Assembly: GCA_018266475.1 (NCBI GenBank)
Contig: JAFEAI010000262.1
Coordinates: 1 to 33,910 of the forward strand
DNA: 33,910 nt
Source of the DNA: Bacteroidota bacterium
Lineage (GTDB): Bacteria > Bacteroidota > Bacteroidia > Flavobacteriales_F > PHOS-HE28
Direction: 5' to 3'
This document shows, piece by piece, positions 24,042-32,448 of this stretch; positions within the stretch are counted from its first letter, which is position 1; every line of letters begins with the position of its first letter. Under the pieces are notes generated by a model, which was not told the DNA's origin, made no database searches, and worked only from the letters and a program-made list of their open reading frames with translations. Both the position numbers and the translations under genes were made by a program.

Positions 24042-24088
24042 GGGGGAATGAAGCCTTGCCCGTCCGGCAAGCCGTGCGGAGTATGAAT

Positions 24089-25024
24089 TCAGGCAAAGAC
24101 CGGGCGGTCGCTCCTCAGCAGGGTGGCCACGCCCTCATCAATGTCCCAGCGGGGTGCCCAGCCAGTACGTGCCTTCAGTTTGGAAACATCGGCCAGCAGG
24201 TGCATGCGTTCCACCTTGCGAACGCGCGCGGGGTCCACCTCAATGGCCAGCGGCTCCCCAAGTTGGCGCGCAAAGGCCTCCACGATCTCGCGCACCGAGT
24301 ATTCGATGCCGCGCCCGATGTTGAACGTGTCAAACCCGTTGACCCCTGCTTCCAACAGGGCTTCCATGGCACGGCCCATGTCCTCGGTGTGGATGAAGTC
24401 GCGCTTGGGGTCCAAGTTGCCCAGCCGCAGCGTGCGTGCCCCGGCCAATACCTGCCGCTGGATCTCGGGGATCAGGTGCGGGTTGGTCTCGTTGGGCCCG
24501 AAGGCATTGAAGAACCGCCCCACGATGGTCGGCTTGCCGGTGGTTCCATGGAAGTCACGGGCAATGCGCTCACAGGCCAATTTGGTGGTGCCGTAAATAT
24601 CCAGCGGGCCGGTGGGGTGCGCCTCGCCCAATGCTCCGCCAGCTATGGGATACACGGCTGCGGTGCTGGCCACGAACACCTGCTCCACCGATGCATTTGC
24701 GGCTGCCGCATCCAGCACGCTGATGGTGCCGTTGATGTTGATGTCCGCAGCCAGTGCGGGATGCTGGTTGCAGTATGGGATGAAATGGACCGCCGCCAAG
24801 TGCAATACCCATTGCGGGCGGATAGCATCAAATGCACGCTGCATGCCCGCACTGTCGCGAATGTCCATCCGCAGGAACCATTCGTCCGCTACGGCGGCCA
24901 ACTCCCTGCGACCGAAGGAGAGGTCGTCCACTACATACACCTGATGACCCTTTTCGGCCAGGAACTTGACCAAGGCCGAACCGATGAAGCCGGCCCCGCC
25001 AGTGATGAGAACTCGCTTTTTCAC
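24089..25024 (-). CDS. NAD-dependent epimerase/dehydratase (UDP-glucose 4-epimerase-like)
   Basis: A 311-residue extended SDR enzyme. VLITGGAGFIGSALVKFLAE binds NAD, VLHLAAVHFIPYCN is the second strand motif, and STAAVYPI and the catalytic Tyr/Lys in YGTTK follow. RFFNAFGPNETNPHLIPEI and RDFIHTEDMGRAM complete the family pattern. Length is standard. It is expected to epimerise or dehydrate a nucleotide sugar for the locus. TACCTTCG on the minus strand at 25029-25036 is a one-mismatch -7 element, only a few bases before the ATG. Confidence 0.9.
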   Translation of the reverse strand: MKKRVLITGGAGFIGSALVKFLAEKGHQVYVVDDLSFGRRELAAVADEWFLRMDIRDSAGMQRAFDAIRPQWVLHLAAVHFIPYCNQHPALAADININGTISVLDAAAANASVEQVFVASTAAVYPIAGGALGEAHPTGPLDIYGTTKLACERIARDFHGTTGKPTIVGRFFNAFGPNETNPHLIPEIQRQVLAGARTLRLGNLDPKRDFIHTEDMGRAMEALLEAGVNGFDTFNIGRGIEYSVREIVEAFARQLGEPLAIEVDPARVRKVERMHLLADVSKLKARTGWAPRWDIDEGVATLLRSDRPVFA

Positions 25025-25146
25025 TGCGCGAAGGTAGTGCTCCGAACCTCCTGCCCACCGGTAGGGGACCGGGCAAACGCATCAAGGTGCAAACACCCGC
25101 AACTTCCAGTTGAAGCCCATGGATTTGAAGTTGGCCCTTCGGCTCC

Positions 25147-25200
25147 GCTCAGGGCAGTTCATGTTTATCATCCAGTCACTAACGATACTTTGCCCTGAGC
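25147..25200. repeat. Inverted repeat GCTCAGGGCA ... TGCCCTGAGC
   Basis: Perfect 10-bp arms at 25147-25156 and 25191-25200 with a 34-base loop, extended by imperfect CTCCGCTC/GAGCGTAG pairing. It lies in the 365-bp gene-free interval 25025-25389 between divergent genes. The rest of the interval shows only the two -7-like elements near its ends. Confidence 0.75.
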
Positions 25201-25351
25201 GTAGCCGCTCTTCGGCCTTGCTCGGTGGGCAAACAAGGTACGGCATCGGTGGTTTTACAGGCGGGTTGAACGCTTATGTGGGTGATGCTGCCCTGGCTTG
25301 GCCGATTTGATGCGGGTGCCCAGCGGATCCACAACGCCTGCTGCGCCGGGC

Positions 25352-25359
25352 TACCTTTG
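25352..25359 (+). promoter_or_regulatory. Candidate -7 element for the Wzy/WaaL-like gene
   Basis: TACCTTTG matches TAnnTTTG exactly, 30 bases before the ATG at 25390. No TTG is found at the -33 distance. Confidence 0.45.
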
Positions 25360-25389
25360 CCGCATTGCGCGGATGGACCGCCGTAAGCC

Positions 25390-26766
25390 ATGAGGCAGTT
25401 TCTCCGGGAGCATTATCAACTATTGGCCTTCATCCTGCTTTGGGTGCTGGTGGCGCGCTTCGCAGCGGTGTTGATGTATGCCGTGCTGCCCATCGGCGTG
25501 TTCCTGTTCCGTCGGGCCGGCCGCTGGCAGGACATCCTCTTCGGGTTCATCGCCTGCTTAGTCTTCTCAGATATGATCAAAGGCCTTCCGGGCATGGATG
25601 TGATGAAGTCGGCGAAATCCGCTTACCTGTTGGCTATGCTGATGGTGCTGCTGGCGGACCAGGCCCAAATGAAGCCCTTGGCCAAGCTGTTCACCATCTT
25701 CCTGCCATTTTTTGCCTACGCCTTTCTTCCCATCATCGTTTCTCCCGTGCCGTTGGTCTCCATTGAGAAAACGGTTTCCTACGCCCTGCTTTTCCTTGTG
25801 GTGCCCAACTATGTGCTCCATGCGTTCCGGCTTTATGGCTGGGGTTTCTTCAAAAACCTGATCTGGTTTCTCGTGTTTCTGTTGCTGGCCCAGCAATTGA
25901 TGCGGCTTGCCCCGGACAGTAATTTCTACCTTATGGCGGACCGCTTCCGCGGCTTTTTCGGCAATCCGAACGGCATGGCCATCTTCGTCTATCTCTCCTT
26001 GGTGCTCTTTATGGTGGTGAATGAAGTACACCCCGGGCTCTTCTCGCGTTCGTCATCCTTGTTCATCTATGCGGTGCTGGTGTATTACCTGATCACTTGC
26101 GGCGCACGTACGGCCCTGATGGCCAGCCTGATGTTCGTGCTCTTTATCCAGTTCTTCCGCATCTCGGTGTTCCTCGGCATCATCTCCTTCATCGCTTTCA
26201 TCGGCATTTCCGAGCTGATCTCCAACAATTTACCGGCCATCATTACCGCCATGGGCCTGCAGGAGTACCTCCGCGTGGATACCATCAGCGACGGTTCGGG
26301 CCGGTACATTGCCTGGAACTATGCCTGGGGGTTGATCAACAACGATGGGTATTTTCTGTTCGGCGCGGGCTTCGAGAATGAATACTACCTGATGTACAAG
26401 GCCTATCGCTACCTCTCCAGCCTGGGGCACCAAGGTGGCGTCCACAACAGCTACTTGGCCTTCTGGCTCAATGTGGGCATTGTGGGACTGGTCATTTATT
26501 TGCGCAGCTTTGTGCTGGTGTTCATCAAGGCGGGCAAGAATACACCGGTTGCAATGGCGGTGTTGTTCTCGGTGCTTTTTTCGATCCTCTATGAAAGCTG
26601 GCTGGCCGGGTCGCTCAATCCCTATACCATCTTGCTGCTGGTGATCCTCACCGTGATGTCGGAAGGGGAGGTGATCGGTTCCATCGCCCAGGCCGCTGGG
26701 GATCCACCGGACCGGGAACTGCCGGAACCCGCCGCTCCGCCGCCCCTGATCCTGCCCGCGCGTTAA
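25390..26766 (+). CDS. O-antigen ligase/polymerase-like membrane protein
   Basis: A 458-residue protein with about ten to twelve hydrophobic segments. FRGFFGNPNGMAIFVYLS (about 189-206) is the segment typical of Wzy_C/WaaL proteins. The large loop after it includes FGAGFENEY and HQGGVHNSYLAFWLNVGIVG, the latter resembling the conserved G-x-x-H-N/S-x-Y-L motif before the last helices. Such proteins either polymerise repeat units in the periplasm or ligate glycan to an anchor. The tail after about 430 is proline-rich and looks disordered. It starts a rightward unit with the SDR gene 35 bp downstream. Confidence 0.85.
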   Translation: MRQFLREHYQLLAFILLWVLVARFAAVLMYAVLPIGVFLFRRAGRWQDILFGFIACLVFSDMIKGLPGMDVMKSAKSAYLLAMLMVLLADQAQMKPLAKLFTIFLPFFAYAFLPIIVSPVPLVSIEKTVSYALLFLVVPNYVLHAFRLYGWGFFKNLIWFLVFLLLAQQLMRLAPDSNFYLMADRFRGFFGNPNGMAIFVYLSLVLFMVVNEVHPGLFSRSSSLFIYAVLVYYLITCGARTALMASLMFVLFIQFFRISVFLGIISFIAFIGISELISNNLPAIITAMGLQEYLRVDTISDGSGRYIAWNYAWGLINNDGYFLFGAGFENEYYLMYKAYRYLSSLGHQGGVHNSYLAFWLNVGIVGLVIYLRSFVLVFIKAGKNTPVAMAVLFSVLFSILYESWLAGSLNPYTILLLVILTVMSEGEVIGSIAQAAGDPPDRELPEPAAPPPLILPAR

Positions 26767-26801
26767 ACTTGCCCGCCCGTACCGAATTTCCAACGTTCAC
26801 C

Positions 26802-27740
26802 ATGACACGCATCCTTGTTACCGGCGCTGCCGGCTTTGTTCCAAGCGCCTTGGCCATCCGCCTGGCACAGCTGCCTGCTACCGAGGTGGTGGCCGTGGAC
26901 AACCTTAGCACCGGCGACCTGCGCAAGCTGGAACCGGGGCGCCACCCGGCGATCCAGTTCATCAAGTGCGATGTCAACCGCTTTGAGGACATCAGCAGCG
27001 TGTTCTATGCCTACCGCCCGGATTATGTGTTCCACTATGCCGCCGTGGTGGGGGTGAAGCGCACCACCGACCATCCGGTGGACGTGCTGCACGACATTGA
27101 GGGCATCCGCAATGTGCTGGACCTGGGCAAGAACACCGGGGTGAAGCGCGTCTTCTTCAGCAGCAGCAGCGAGGTGTACGGGGAGCCGGTGGAGTTTCCC
27201 CAGAATGAGCACACCACCCCCCTCAACAGCAAGCTGCCGTACGCCATCGTGAAGAACGTGGGCGAGGCCTTCCTGCGCAGCTACCAGCGCGAATACGGGC
27301 TGAACTATACGGTGTTCCGCTTCTTCAACACCTACGGACCCAAGCAAAGCAAGGATTTCGTGGTCAGCAAGTTCATCCGCGCCGCCCTCAAGGGGGAGGA
27401 CATCACCATCTATGGCGACGGCAGCCAAACGCGGACCTTCTGCTACATCGACGACAACATTGAGGCCACCGTGAATGCCTTCCGCCGCAACGAGGTGGTG
27501 AACGATGTGGCCAATATCGGCAACGACCGCGAGACCACCATCCTGGAGCTGGCCGCACTGGTGGTGAAGCTCACCGGAAGCAGCTCCAGGCTGCACCACC
27601 TGCCGCCGCTGAAGGAAGGCGACATGACGCGCCGCATGCCGGACATTGCACGCATGCGCGCCTTGCTGGGCCGCGAGCTGCTGCCCTTGGAGAAAGGGCT
27701 GGAGCGCATCCTGGCGGATACGGCCTATATCCTGGATTGA
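26802..27740 (+). CDS. NAD-dependent epimerase/dehydratase with altered Rossmann glycine motif
   Basis: A 312-residue extended SDR enzyme. The ATG at 26802 (MTRILVTG) is preferred over a longer frame from 26769. VTGAAGFVPSALA is the NAD loop, but the third glycine of G-x-x-G-x-x-G is Pro14. Other motifs are ordinary: VFHYAAVVGVKR, SSSSEVYGE, the catalytic pair in PYAIVK, RFFNTYGPKQSKD and IYGDGSQTRTFCYIDD, close to UDP-glucuronate decarboxylase/UDP-glucose epimerase relatives. TAAACTTG at 26763-26770 is a one-mismatch -7 element. It lies 35 bp after the Wzy/WaaL-like gene. Confidence 0.88.
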   Translation: MTRILVTGAAGFVPSALAIRLAQLPATEVVAVDNLSTGDLRKLEPGRHPAIQFIKCDVNRFEDISSVFYAYRPDYVFHYAAVVGVKRTTDHPVDVLHDIEGIRNVLDLGKNTGVKRVFFSSSSEVYGEPVEFPQNEHTTPLNSKLPYAIVKNVGEAFLRSYQREYGLNYTVFRFFNTYGPKQSKDFVVSKFIRAALKGEDITIYGDGSQTRTFCYIDDNIEATVNAFRRNEVVNDVANIGNDRETTILELAALVVKLTGSSSRLHHLPPLKEGDMTRRMPDIARMRALLGRELLPLEKGLERILADTAYILD

Positions 27741-27824
27741 ACACGGGGCCACTCCCGATGCGGTGGACCTCGCCAACCAACGGTTGGCCACAGGTGCTTG
27801 CCCAGTCCGGAAGTCACCTTGGCA

Positions 27825-28013
27825 TCAGTTGCCCGCTATGTGGATGTTCCACCAATGGGCAAGCACAACATGCGGCCACAGCGCATGGCCGGTCACCCGC
27901 CCGGCAGCAAGTTCTTTCCGGAAGCCGGCCGAATAGAGGTCCAGCGCGTCATCCATTGCCAGCACCAGGTCGCGCTGCTGCACTGCTTCCTTGGCGTTCA
28001 GCACCTCGTTCAT
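27825..28013 (-). pseudogene. Small ORF, possible AsnB C-terminal remnant
   Basis: A 62-residue frame from ATG 28013 with sound composition. LDLYSAGFRKELAAGRVTGH followed by ALWPHVVLAHWW resembles the last 40 residues of asparagine synthase-type proteins (pattern LW.L.VLELW). No other part of such an enzyme is readable upstream. The 511-bp interval 27741-28251 holds only this and the terminator below. It could be a free-standing small gene of unknown function. Confidence 0.35.
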
Positions 28014-28208
28014 GGGGGGGTAAACCCCTTTGATAAACAATGGGGATCAATCAGCTTCTCACCATTCCGACCATGACATGTGCCAGGGTAGACAGGATCG
28101 TCCCTTGGACTGATCTGAATGGCACATGGGTATACTTGGACAAGTCGGGAAGGCGCACAAGCGTTGCAGCATGCACATATTGCCGTGCATTTTTCGGTAA
28201 AAATGGAA

Positions 28209-28230
28209 AAAGGGGGCCGCAGCCCCCTTT
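28209..28230 (-). terminator. Rho-independent terminator of the DUF6089-like gene
   Basis: Arms AAAGGGGGC (28209-28217) and GCCCCCTTT (28222-28230) with a 4-base loop. Read on the minus strand, the stem is followed by a T-rich run (TTCCATTTTT). It lies 22 bp after the stop of the gene at 28252-29199. Confidence 0.8.
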
Positions 28231-28251
28231 CCCCGTACAAGGCGTGTATTG

Positions 28252-29199
28252 TTAGAACTTCGCGCGGCTCTTGCGGCCGATGCGGGCTTTTCCGCGCATC
28301 CAGTTGTAGCGCTGGCGGTAGAAATTGGACTGGCCCTTCAGCACGTAGCTGTAGGTGAAGGTCATCGTCAGGTAGCTGTCGTTGTGGGTGGAATCGCCGC
28401 GCTTGAGGCCCTTGGTGTACTGCACCAGTTCCACGGGGTTGGGGTGGGTGCCGTTGGGGCCGTAGATGTAGCTGGACTGGTCGGCCAGTTGGGCGGCGGT
28501 GCCGTTGGGGCCGCCGGGCAGGGCGTTGGGGTCCGCGTACACGGTGCTGGCATCATCCAAGTAATCGCTGAAGGTGGTGCGCCAGCCGAAATCCCAGCCC
28601 ACGCGGTGGCGGCGCTTGAAGGTGAAGTGGAAGCCCATGCCTGCGGGGATGGCGAAGCCTAATGGCGAATAGCCTGCCATTTCGGTGTCCATTTCGCGCA
28701 GGTTGTAGAAGTCGCCCGTGTGGTTGATCTGCCCCTTGGGGTTGCTGTAATACACGGCGGCGCCCACGTATGCGAACAGGCGGAAATCCGTGCGGTAGCG
28801 GCCGCGCCCGCCCAGGTCATTGTCCTGGAAGAGCGTGAATTCCGGCCGTGCGTACAGCTCCAGCATGTCGTTGCGGAAATTCAGGTTGCGGCCCACGCGC
28901 GCCATGTTGGTGCTCAAGTAGTCCGCGCCTTGGATGCGCAGGTACATCAGCCCGAAGTTCACCGAGAAGCTGCGGTTGAGCTTGCGCCGGGCAAAGGCGC
29001 CCACGGCCCAGCGGGTTTGGCTCATCTTCATGTCCCAGATGAAATCCTGGCGGGTTTTTTCCTTGCCGCCCATTTCACCGAGGTAGTTGGCGCCGCCGAG
29101 GTGGCCGCCGATGTCCCAATCGTACTGGGCGCGGGCCTCACCGGCCATCGCGAGCCCCAGGACCACCAGCATGGCCAAGGGTATTCTGTTCAACTGCAT
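28252..29199 (-). CDS. Outer-membrane beta-barrel protein, DUF6089-like
   Basis: A 315-residue protein from ATG 29199, which gives a clear signal peptide (MQLNRIPLAMLVVLGLAMAG, then EARAQ). A longer frame to 29250 would begin upstream of the predicted transcript start. After cleavage, DIGGHLGGANYLGEMGGK and AVGAFARRKLNRSFSVNFG are typical of the Bacteroidota family DUF6089. LFAYVGAAVYY and many alternating aromatic residues suggest barrel strands. The protein ends in a basic tail (RKSRAKF). It has its own promoter, ribosome site AGGAGA at 29211-29216 and terminator, so it is monocistronic and probably not part of the glycan system. Function unknown. Confidence 0.83.
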   Translation of the reverse strand: MQLNRIPLAMLVVLGLAMAGEARAQYDWDIGGHLGGANYLGEMGGKEKTRQDFIWDMKMSQTRWAVGAFARRKLNRSFSVNFGLMYLRIQGADYLSTNMARVGRNLNFRNDMLELYARPEFTLFQDNDLGGRGRYRTDFRLFAYVGAAVYYSNPKGQINHTGDFYNLREMDTEMAGYSPLGFAIPAGMGFHFTFKRRHRVGWDFGWRTTFSDYLDDASTVYADPNALPGGPNGTAAQLADQSSYIYGPNGTHPNPVELVQYTKGLKRGDSTHNDSYLTMTFTYSYVLKGQSNFYRQRYNWMRGKARIGRKSRAKF

Positions 29200-29225
29200 G
29201 CGAATTCGGTTCTCCTGTTGAAGGG

Positions 29226-29254
29226 CAAACATAATTACAAGAAGCCACATTCAA
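29226..29254 (-). promoter_or_regulatory. Bacteroidota-type promoter
   Basis: On the minus strand: TTG at 29254-29252, 18 bases, then TATGTTTG at 29233-29226, matching -33 TTTG-like and -7 TAnnTTTG boxes. Transcription would begin near 29219, 20 bases before ATG 29199. This supports the shorter start. Confidence 0.7.
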
Positions 29255-29344
29255 CGCGATCCAGGGAAATAGGATATCAACGATCGGCTGCGGGGGCTGC
29301 GGGGCCTACCTTCGCGCCCCGGTGCCACCAAGCTCCCCAAGCCT

Positions 29345-30298
29345 GTGCAAAACCGTATTACCACCCTTTTCGGCATCCGCTTTCCGCTGGTGCAGGCGGG
29401 CATGATCTGGAATTCCGGCTGGCGCTTGGCCTCGGCGGTGAGCAATGCGGGCGGCTTGGGCATCATCGGGTCAGGTTCCATGTACCCCAACGTGCTGCTG
29501 GAGCATGTGCGCAAGTGCAAGGCGGCCACCAACAAGCCCTTTGCGGTGAACATCCCCATGCTGTACCCCGCCGTGGAGGAGCATGTGGCCACGGTGATCG
29601 CCGAGCGGGTGCCCATTGTGTTCACCAGTGCCGGCAATCCCGCCACATGGACGGCCAAGCTGAAGGACGCGGGGATCACCGTGGTGCATGTAACGGCCAG
29701 CGTAAAGTTTGCGCTGAAGGCCGAAAAGGCAGGCGTGGACGCGGTGGTGGCCGAGGGCTTTGAGGCCGGCGGCCACAATGGGCGCGAGGAGACCACCACG
29801 CTGGTGCTGGTGCCCTTGGTGCGCGATGCGGTGCAAGTGCCCGTGATCGCCGCCGGCGGCATTGCCGATGGCCGCGCGATGCTGGCCGCCATGGCCTTGG
29901 GCGCCGATGGCGTGCAGATGGGCTCCCGCTTCGCCTGTTCGGTGGAAAGCAGTGCCCACCCGGCCTTCAAGCAGCATGTGGTGGAGAGCCGGGAAGGGGA
30001 TACGCTGCTCACCCTGAAGGAATTGGCCCCGGTGCGGCTGATGCGCAACAAGTTCTTCGACGAGGTGCAGGCCGCCTATGCCCGCTGCGCCACCCCGGAG
30101 GAGCTTAAGCAGGTGCTCGGCAGGGCACGTGCCAAGCGGGGCATGTTCGAGGGTGACCTTGAAGAGGGGGAGCTGGAGATCGGCCAGGTGGCGGCAGGCA
30201 TCCGCGAGGTGCTGCCGGCCGCCGTGATCGTGGAGCAGGTGATGAAGGAATTTGAGGGGGAACAACGGCGGATCGCCGCCATGGGCACGGCTTGGTAA
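29345..30298 (+). CDS. Nitronate monooxygenase/FabK-like FMN flavoprotein
   Basis: A 317-residue TIM-barrel protein starting with GTG at 29345. PLVQAGMIWNSGWRLASAVS begins the fold, SNAGGLGIIGSGS is the flavin loop, GFEAGGHNG holds the conserved His, and VIAAGGIADGRAMLAAMALG with ADGVQMGSRF is the phosphate-binding end. Relatives oxidise alkyl nitronates or act as enoyl-ACP reductases (FabK). The sequence alone does not decide between these; annotation by default is nitronate monooxygenase. TACCTTCG at 29307-29314 is a one-mismatch -7 element. Not part of the glycan locus by function. Confidence 0.9.
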   Translation: MQNRITTLFGIRFPLVQAGMIWNSGWRLASAVSNAGGLGIIGSGSMYPNVLLEHVRKCKAATNKPFAVNIPMLYPAVEEHVATVIAERVPIVFTSAGNPATWTAKLKDAGITVVHVTASVKFALKAEKAGVDAVVAEGFEAGGHNGREETTTLVLVPLVRDAVQVPVIAAGGIADGRAMLAAMALGADGVQMGSRFACSVESSAHPAFKQHVVESREGDTLLTLKELAPVRLMRNKFFDEVQAAYARCATPEELKQVLGRARAKRGMFEGDLEEGELEIGQVAAGIREVLPAAVIVEQVMKEFEGEQRRIAAMGTAW

Positions 30299-30348
30299 AC
30301 CCCGGTGCGGAAGGAAACGTCCTTATGTGGATACCGATCGGACCTGAA

Positions 30349-32427
30349 ATGCGTTGCTGGAACGTGCGCATCCCCGCTTTAGTCCTGTGCAACCTGCTTG
30401 TTGCCCTGGTGGGCCGGGCGGCAGTATTGGACCCGCCCAGCCTGCGCTGCGCCTCCGTGGGGCCGGGCGGGGCCGCCGTCCTTTCATGGGTGCCCCCGGC
30501 CGATCCCGGCGGGGATTTCCTGCGCTATGAGATCTTCCATGCCTCCAGTCCGGCGGGGCCCTTCGCCTGGGTGGGCCAGGTAACCAGCATCGGCACCACC
30601 ACCTTCACCCACGGCGCGGCCGGCACCAATGCGGCGCCCCAGTACTACTACCTCACCACGGTCTCCTCATCGGGCCCGCCCAACACCTCCGCCAACAGCG
30701 ATACGCTGGCCACCATTTTCGTGCAGGTGACCCAAAGCGTGCCCCTGGGCGGCTCCGTGGTGGACTGGAACCTCCCGCACACCCCGCCGCTGCCCACGGC
30801 GGCCCCGTACACCGGCATCTTCATGGAGCACCCCATCGGCACATGGGTGCTTACGGATTCCGTGGCGGACGCCGTACACCATTGGCAGCGCACGGTGTCC
30901 ATCTGCCAGGATTCGCTCGCCTTCCGCGTGCGCATTCCCGATGCCAGCGGCTGTGCTTCGCTCAGCAGCGCCAGCGGTGCCCAGTTCCAGGACATCACGC
31001 CACCCACCGTGCCGGTGATCGTAAGCGCCACGGTGGATACCGCCACCAACCATGCGGTACTGCACTGGAACCCCAGCCCCGAGGGGGACACGCAAGGCTA
31101 CATCATCGTGTTGTCGGCCGGCGGCGTCAATACCATCCTGGACACCATCTACGGGCGGTTGAACACCACCTATACCTGGCCGCTGGGCAATGCCGGGGCC
31201 GGCGCGGAATCGTACACCGTGGCCGCCATCGACAGCTGCTGGAAAGGCACCCCGCCCAGCCCCAACACCAGCGCGGCCTCCGCACCGCACACCACGGTGT
31301 ACACAAGCACCCGCTACGACCGCTGCGCCGCCACCATCCAGGTGAGCCGCACCAACTATGCGGGCTGGCCCGTGGACCACTACGAGCTCTACCTGCAGAT
31401 GGACCATACCGGGCCGCTCGTCCTGCTTTCCCTGATACCGCCCGGCACGCTGCAATTCACCGTGCAGAACGTGGAGCCCCAGCGCCAGTACTGCTTTGTG
31501 GTGAAGGCCATCGGCCAGCAGCCCGGGCAGTGGGTGCTCAGCAACCTTACCTGCCGGGCCACGGCCTACCCGCCGGTGCCGCAGTGGAACTACCTGCGCA
31601 CGGCCACCGTGGCGGCGCCGGACCAGGTGGTGGTAACCGACAGCTTGGACCCCGTGGGCTTCACCAAGCGCCTGGTGCTGGAGCGCAGCTACAACGGATT
31701 GCCCTGGCAAACCGTGGCCTCGGCCATTCCGGGCGCCGCCACGGTGCTCTCCTTTACCGATGCCAATGTGGCGACCGCCGAGCGCAGCTACACCTACCGC
31801 GTGCTGGCCGAGGACAGTTGCGGCACCGTAACCGCCACCAGTAACAAGGGCACCTCCATCCTGCTGCAGGCCGACCCCGCACCCGACGGCATCAACCACC
31901 TGCGCTGGGCCGGCTATGTGCAGTGGGCCGGCAATGTGGCCGCATACAACATATACCGCAGTGTGGCCGGAGGCCCCTTCCTGCCGGTGGGCAGCACCGG
32001 CGGCATGCAATGGAGCTTTGACGACAATGTGCAGGGCCTGTGGGAATCCCCCGGCAGGTTCTGCTATTATGTGGAGGCCGTGGAGGCCGGGAATCCCGCA
32101 GGCATCGATGCCATCAGCACCAGCAATGTGGTGTGCGCCGTGCAGCAGGAGGAGGTGTGGGTGCCCAATGCGTTCATCGAGGGCGGCTACAACAACACCT
32201 TCAAGCCCGTGCTGGCCTTCGCCGATGTGTCGCGCTACCGCTTTGCCATCTTCAACCGCTGGAGCCAGCTGATCTGGGAAACAACCAACCCGGACCAGGC
32301 CTGGGACGGGCGGGTGAACGACACCGTGGTGCCCCAGGGCGTGTATGCCTGGTATTGCACCTTCACCAACGGGGCCGGCAAGACCGTGGAGCGCAAGGGC
32401 ACAGTGACCTTCCTGCCGGGGAGGTAG
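30349..32427 (+). CDS. Secreted protein with T9SS type B (gliding motility-type) C-terminal domain
   Basis: A 692-residue protein from ATG 30349 (30325 also possible; a TTG at 30292 would overlap the previous gene). A signal peptide reads MRCWNVRIPALVLCNLLVAL and then VGRAA. Residues about 30 to 600 are a series of fibronectin III-like segments, each with a W/Y core and T-x-x-Y-x-Y-x-V endings (for example TTYTWPLGNAG, ERSYTYRVLAED). The last 90 residues, VWVPNAFIEGGYNNTFKPVL through FAIFNRWSQLIWET and AWDGRVNDTVVPQGVYAWYC, are the CHU_C/type B sorting domain, which directs export through the type IX system. Substrate or partner unknown; probably a surface or released protein. Confidence 0.9.
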   Translation: MRCWNVRIPALVLCNLLVALVGRAAVLDPPSLRCASVGPGGAAVLSWVPPADPGGDFLRYEIFHASSPAGPFAWVGQVTSIGTTTFTHGAAGTNAAPQYYYLTTVSSSGPPNTSANSDTLATIFVQVTQSVPLGGSVVDWNLPHTPPLPTAAPYTGIFMEHPIGTWVLTDSVADAVHHWQRTVSICQDSLAFRVRIPDASGCASLSSASGAQFQDITPPTVPVIVSATVDTATNHAVLHWNPSPEGDTQGYIIVLSAGGVNTILDTIYGRLNTTYTWPLGNAGAGAESYTVAAIDSCWKGTPPSPNTSAASAPHTTVYTSTRYDRCAATIQVSRTNYAGWPVDHYELYLQMDHTGPLVLLSLIPPGTLQFTVQNVEPQRQYCFVVKAIGQQPGQWVLSNLTCRATAYPPVPQWNYLRTATVAAPDQVVVTDSLDPVGFTKRLVLERSYNGLPWQTVASAIPGAATVLSFTDANVATAERSYTYRVLAEDSCGTVTATSNKGTSILLQADPAPDGINHLRWAGYVQWAGNVAAYNIYRSVAGGPFLPVGSTGGMQWSFDDNVQGLWESPGRFCYYVEAVEAGNPAGIDAISTSNVVCAVQQEEVWVPNAFIEGGYNNTFKPVLAFADVSRYRFAIFNRWSQLIWETTNPDQAWDGRVNDTVVPQGVYAWYCTFTNGAGKTVERKGTVTFLPGR

Positions 32428-32448
32428 GACGGCGCAGCGGTCCTCCGC

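Noticed and set aside
28010-28240. Minus-strand 76-codon frame upstream of the AsnB-like stub
   Set aside because: Cysteine- and proline-rich with no similarity I can see, and it runs through the terminator hairpin.
30667-32010. Minus-strand frame of 447 codons
   Set aside because: Antisense to the T9SS-sorted protein; low-complexity His/Gly/Val translation.
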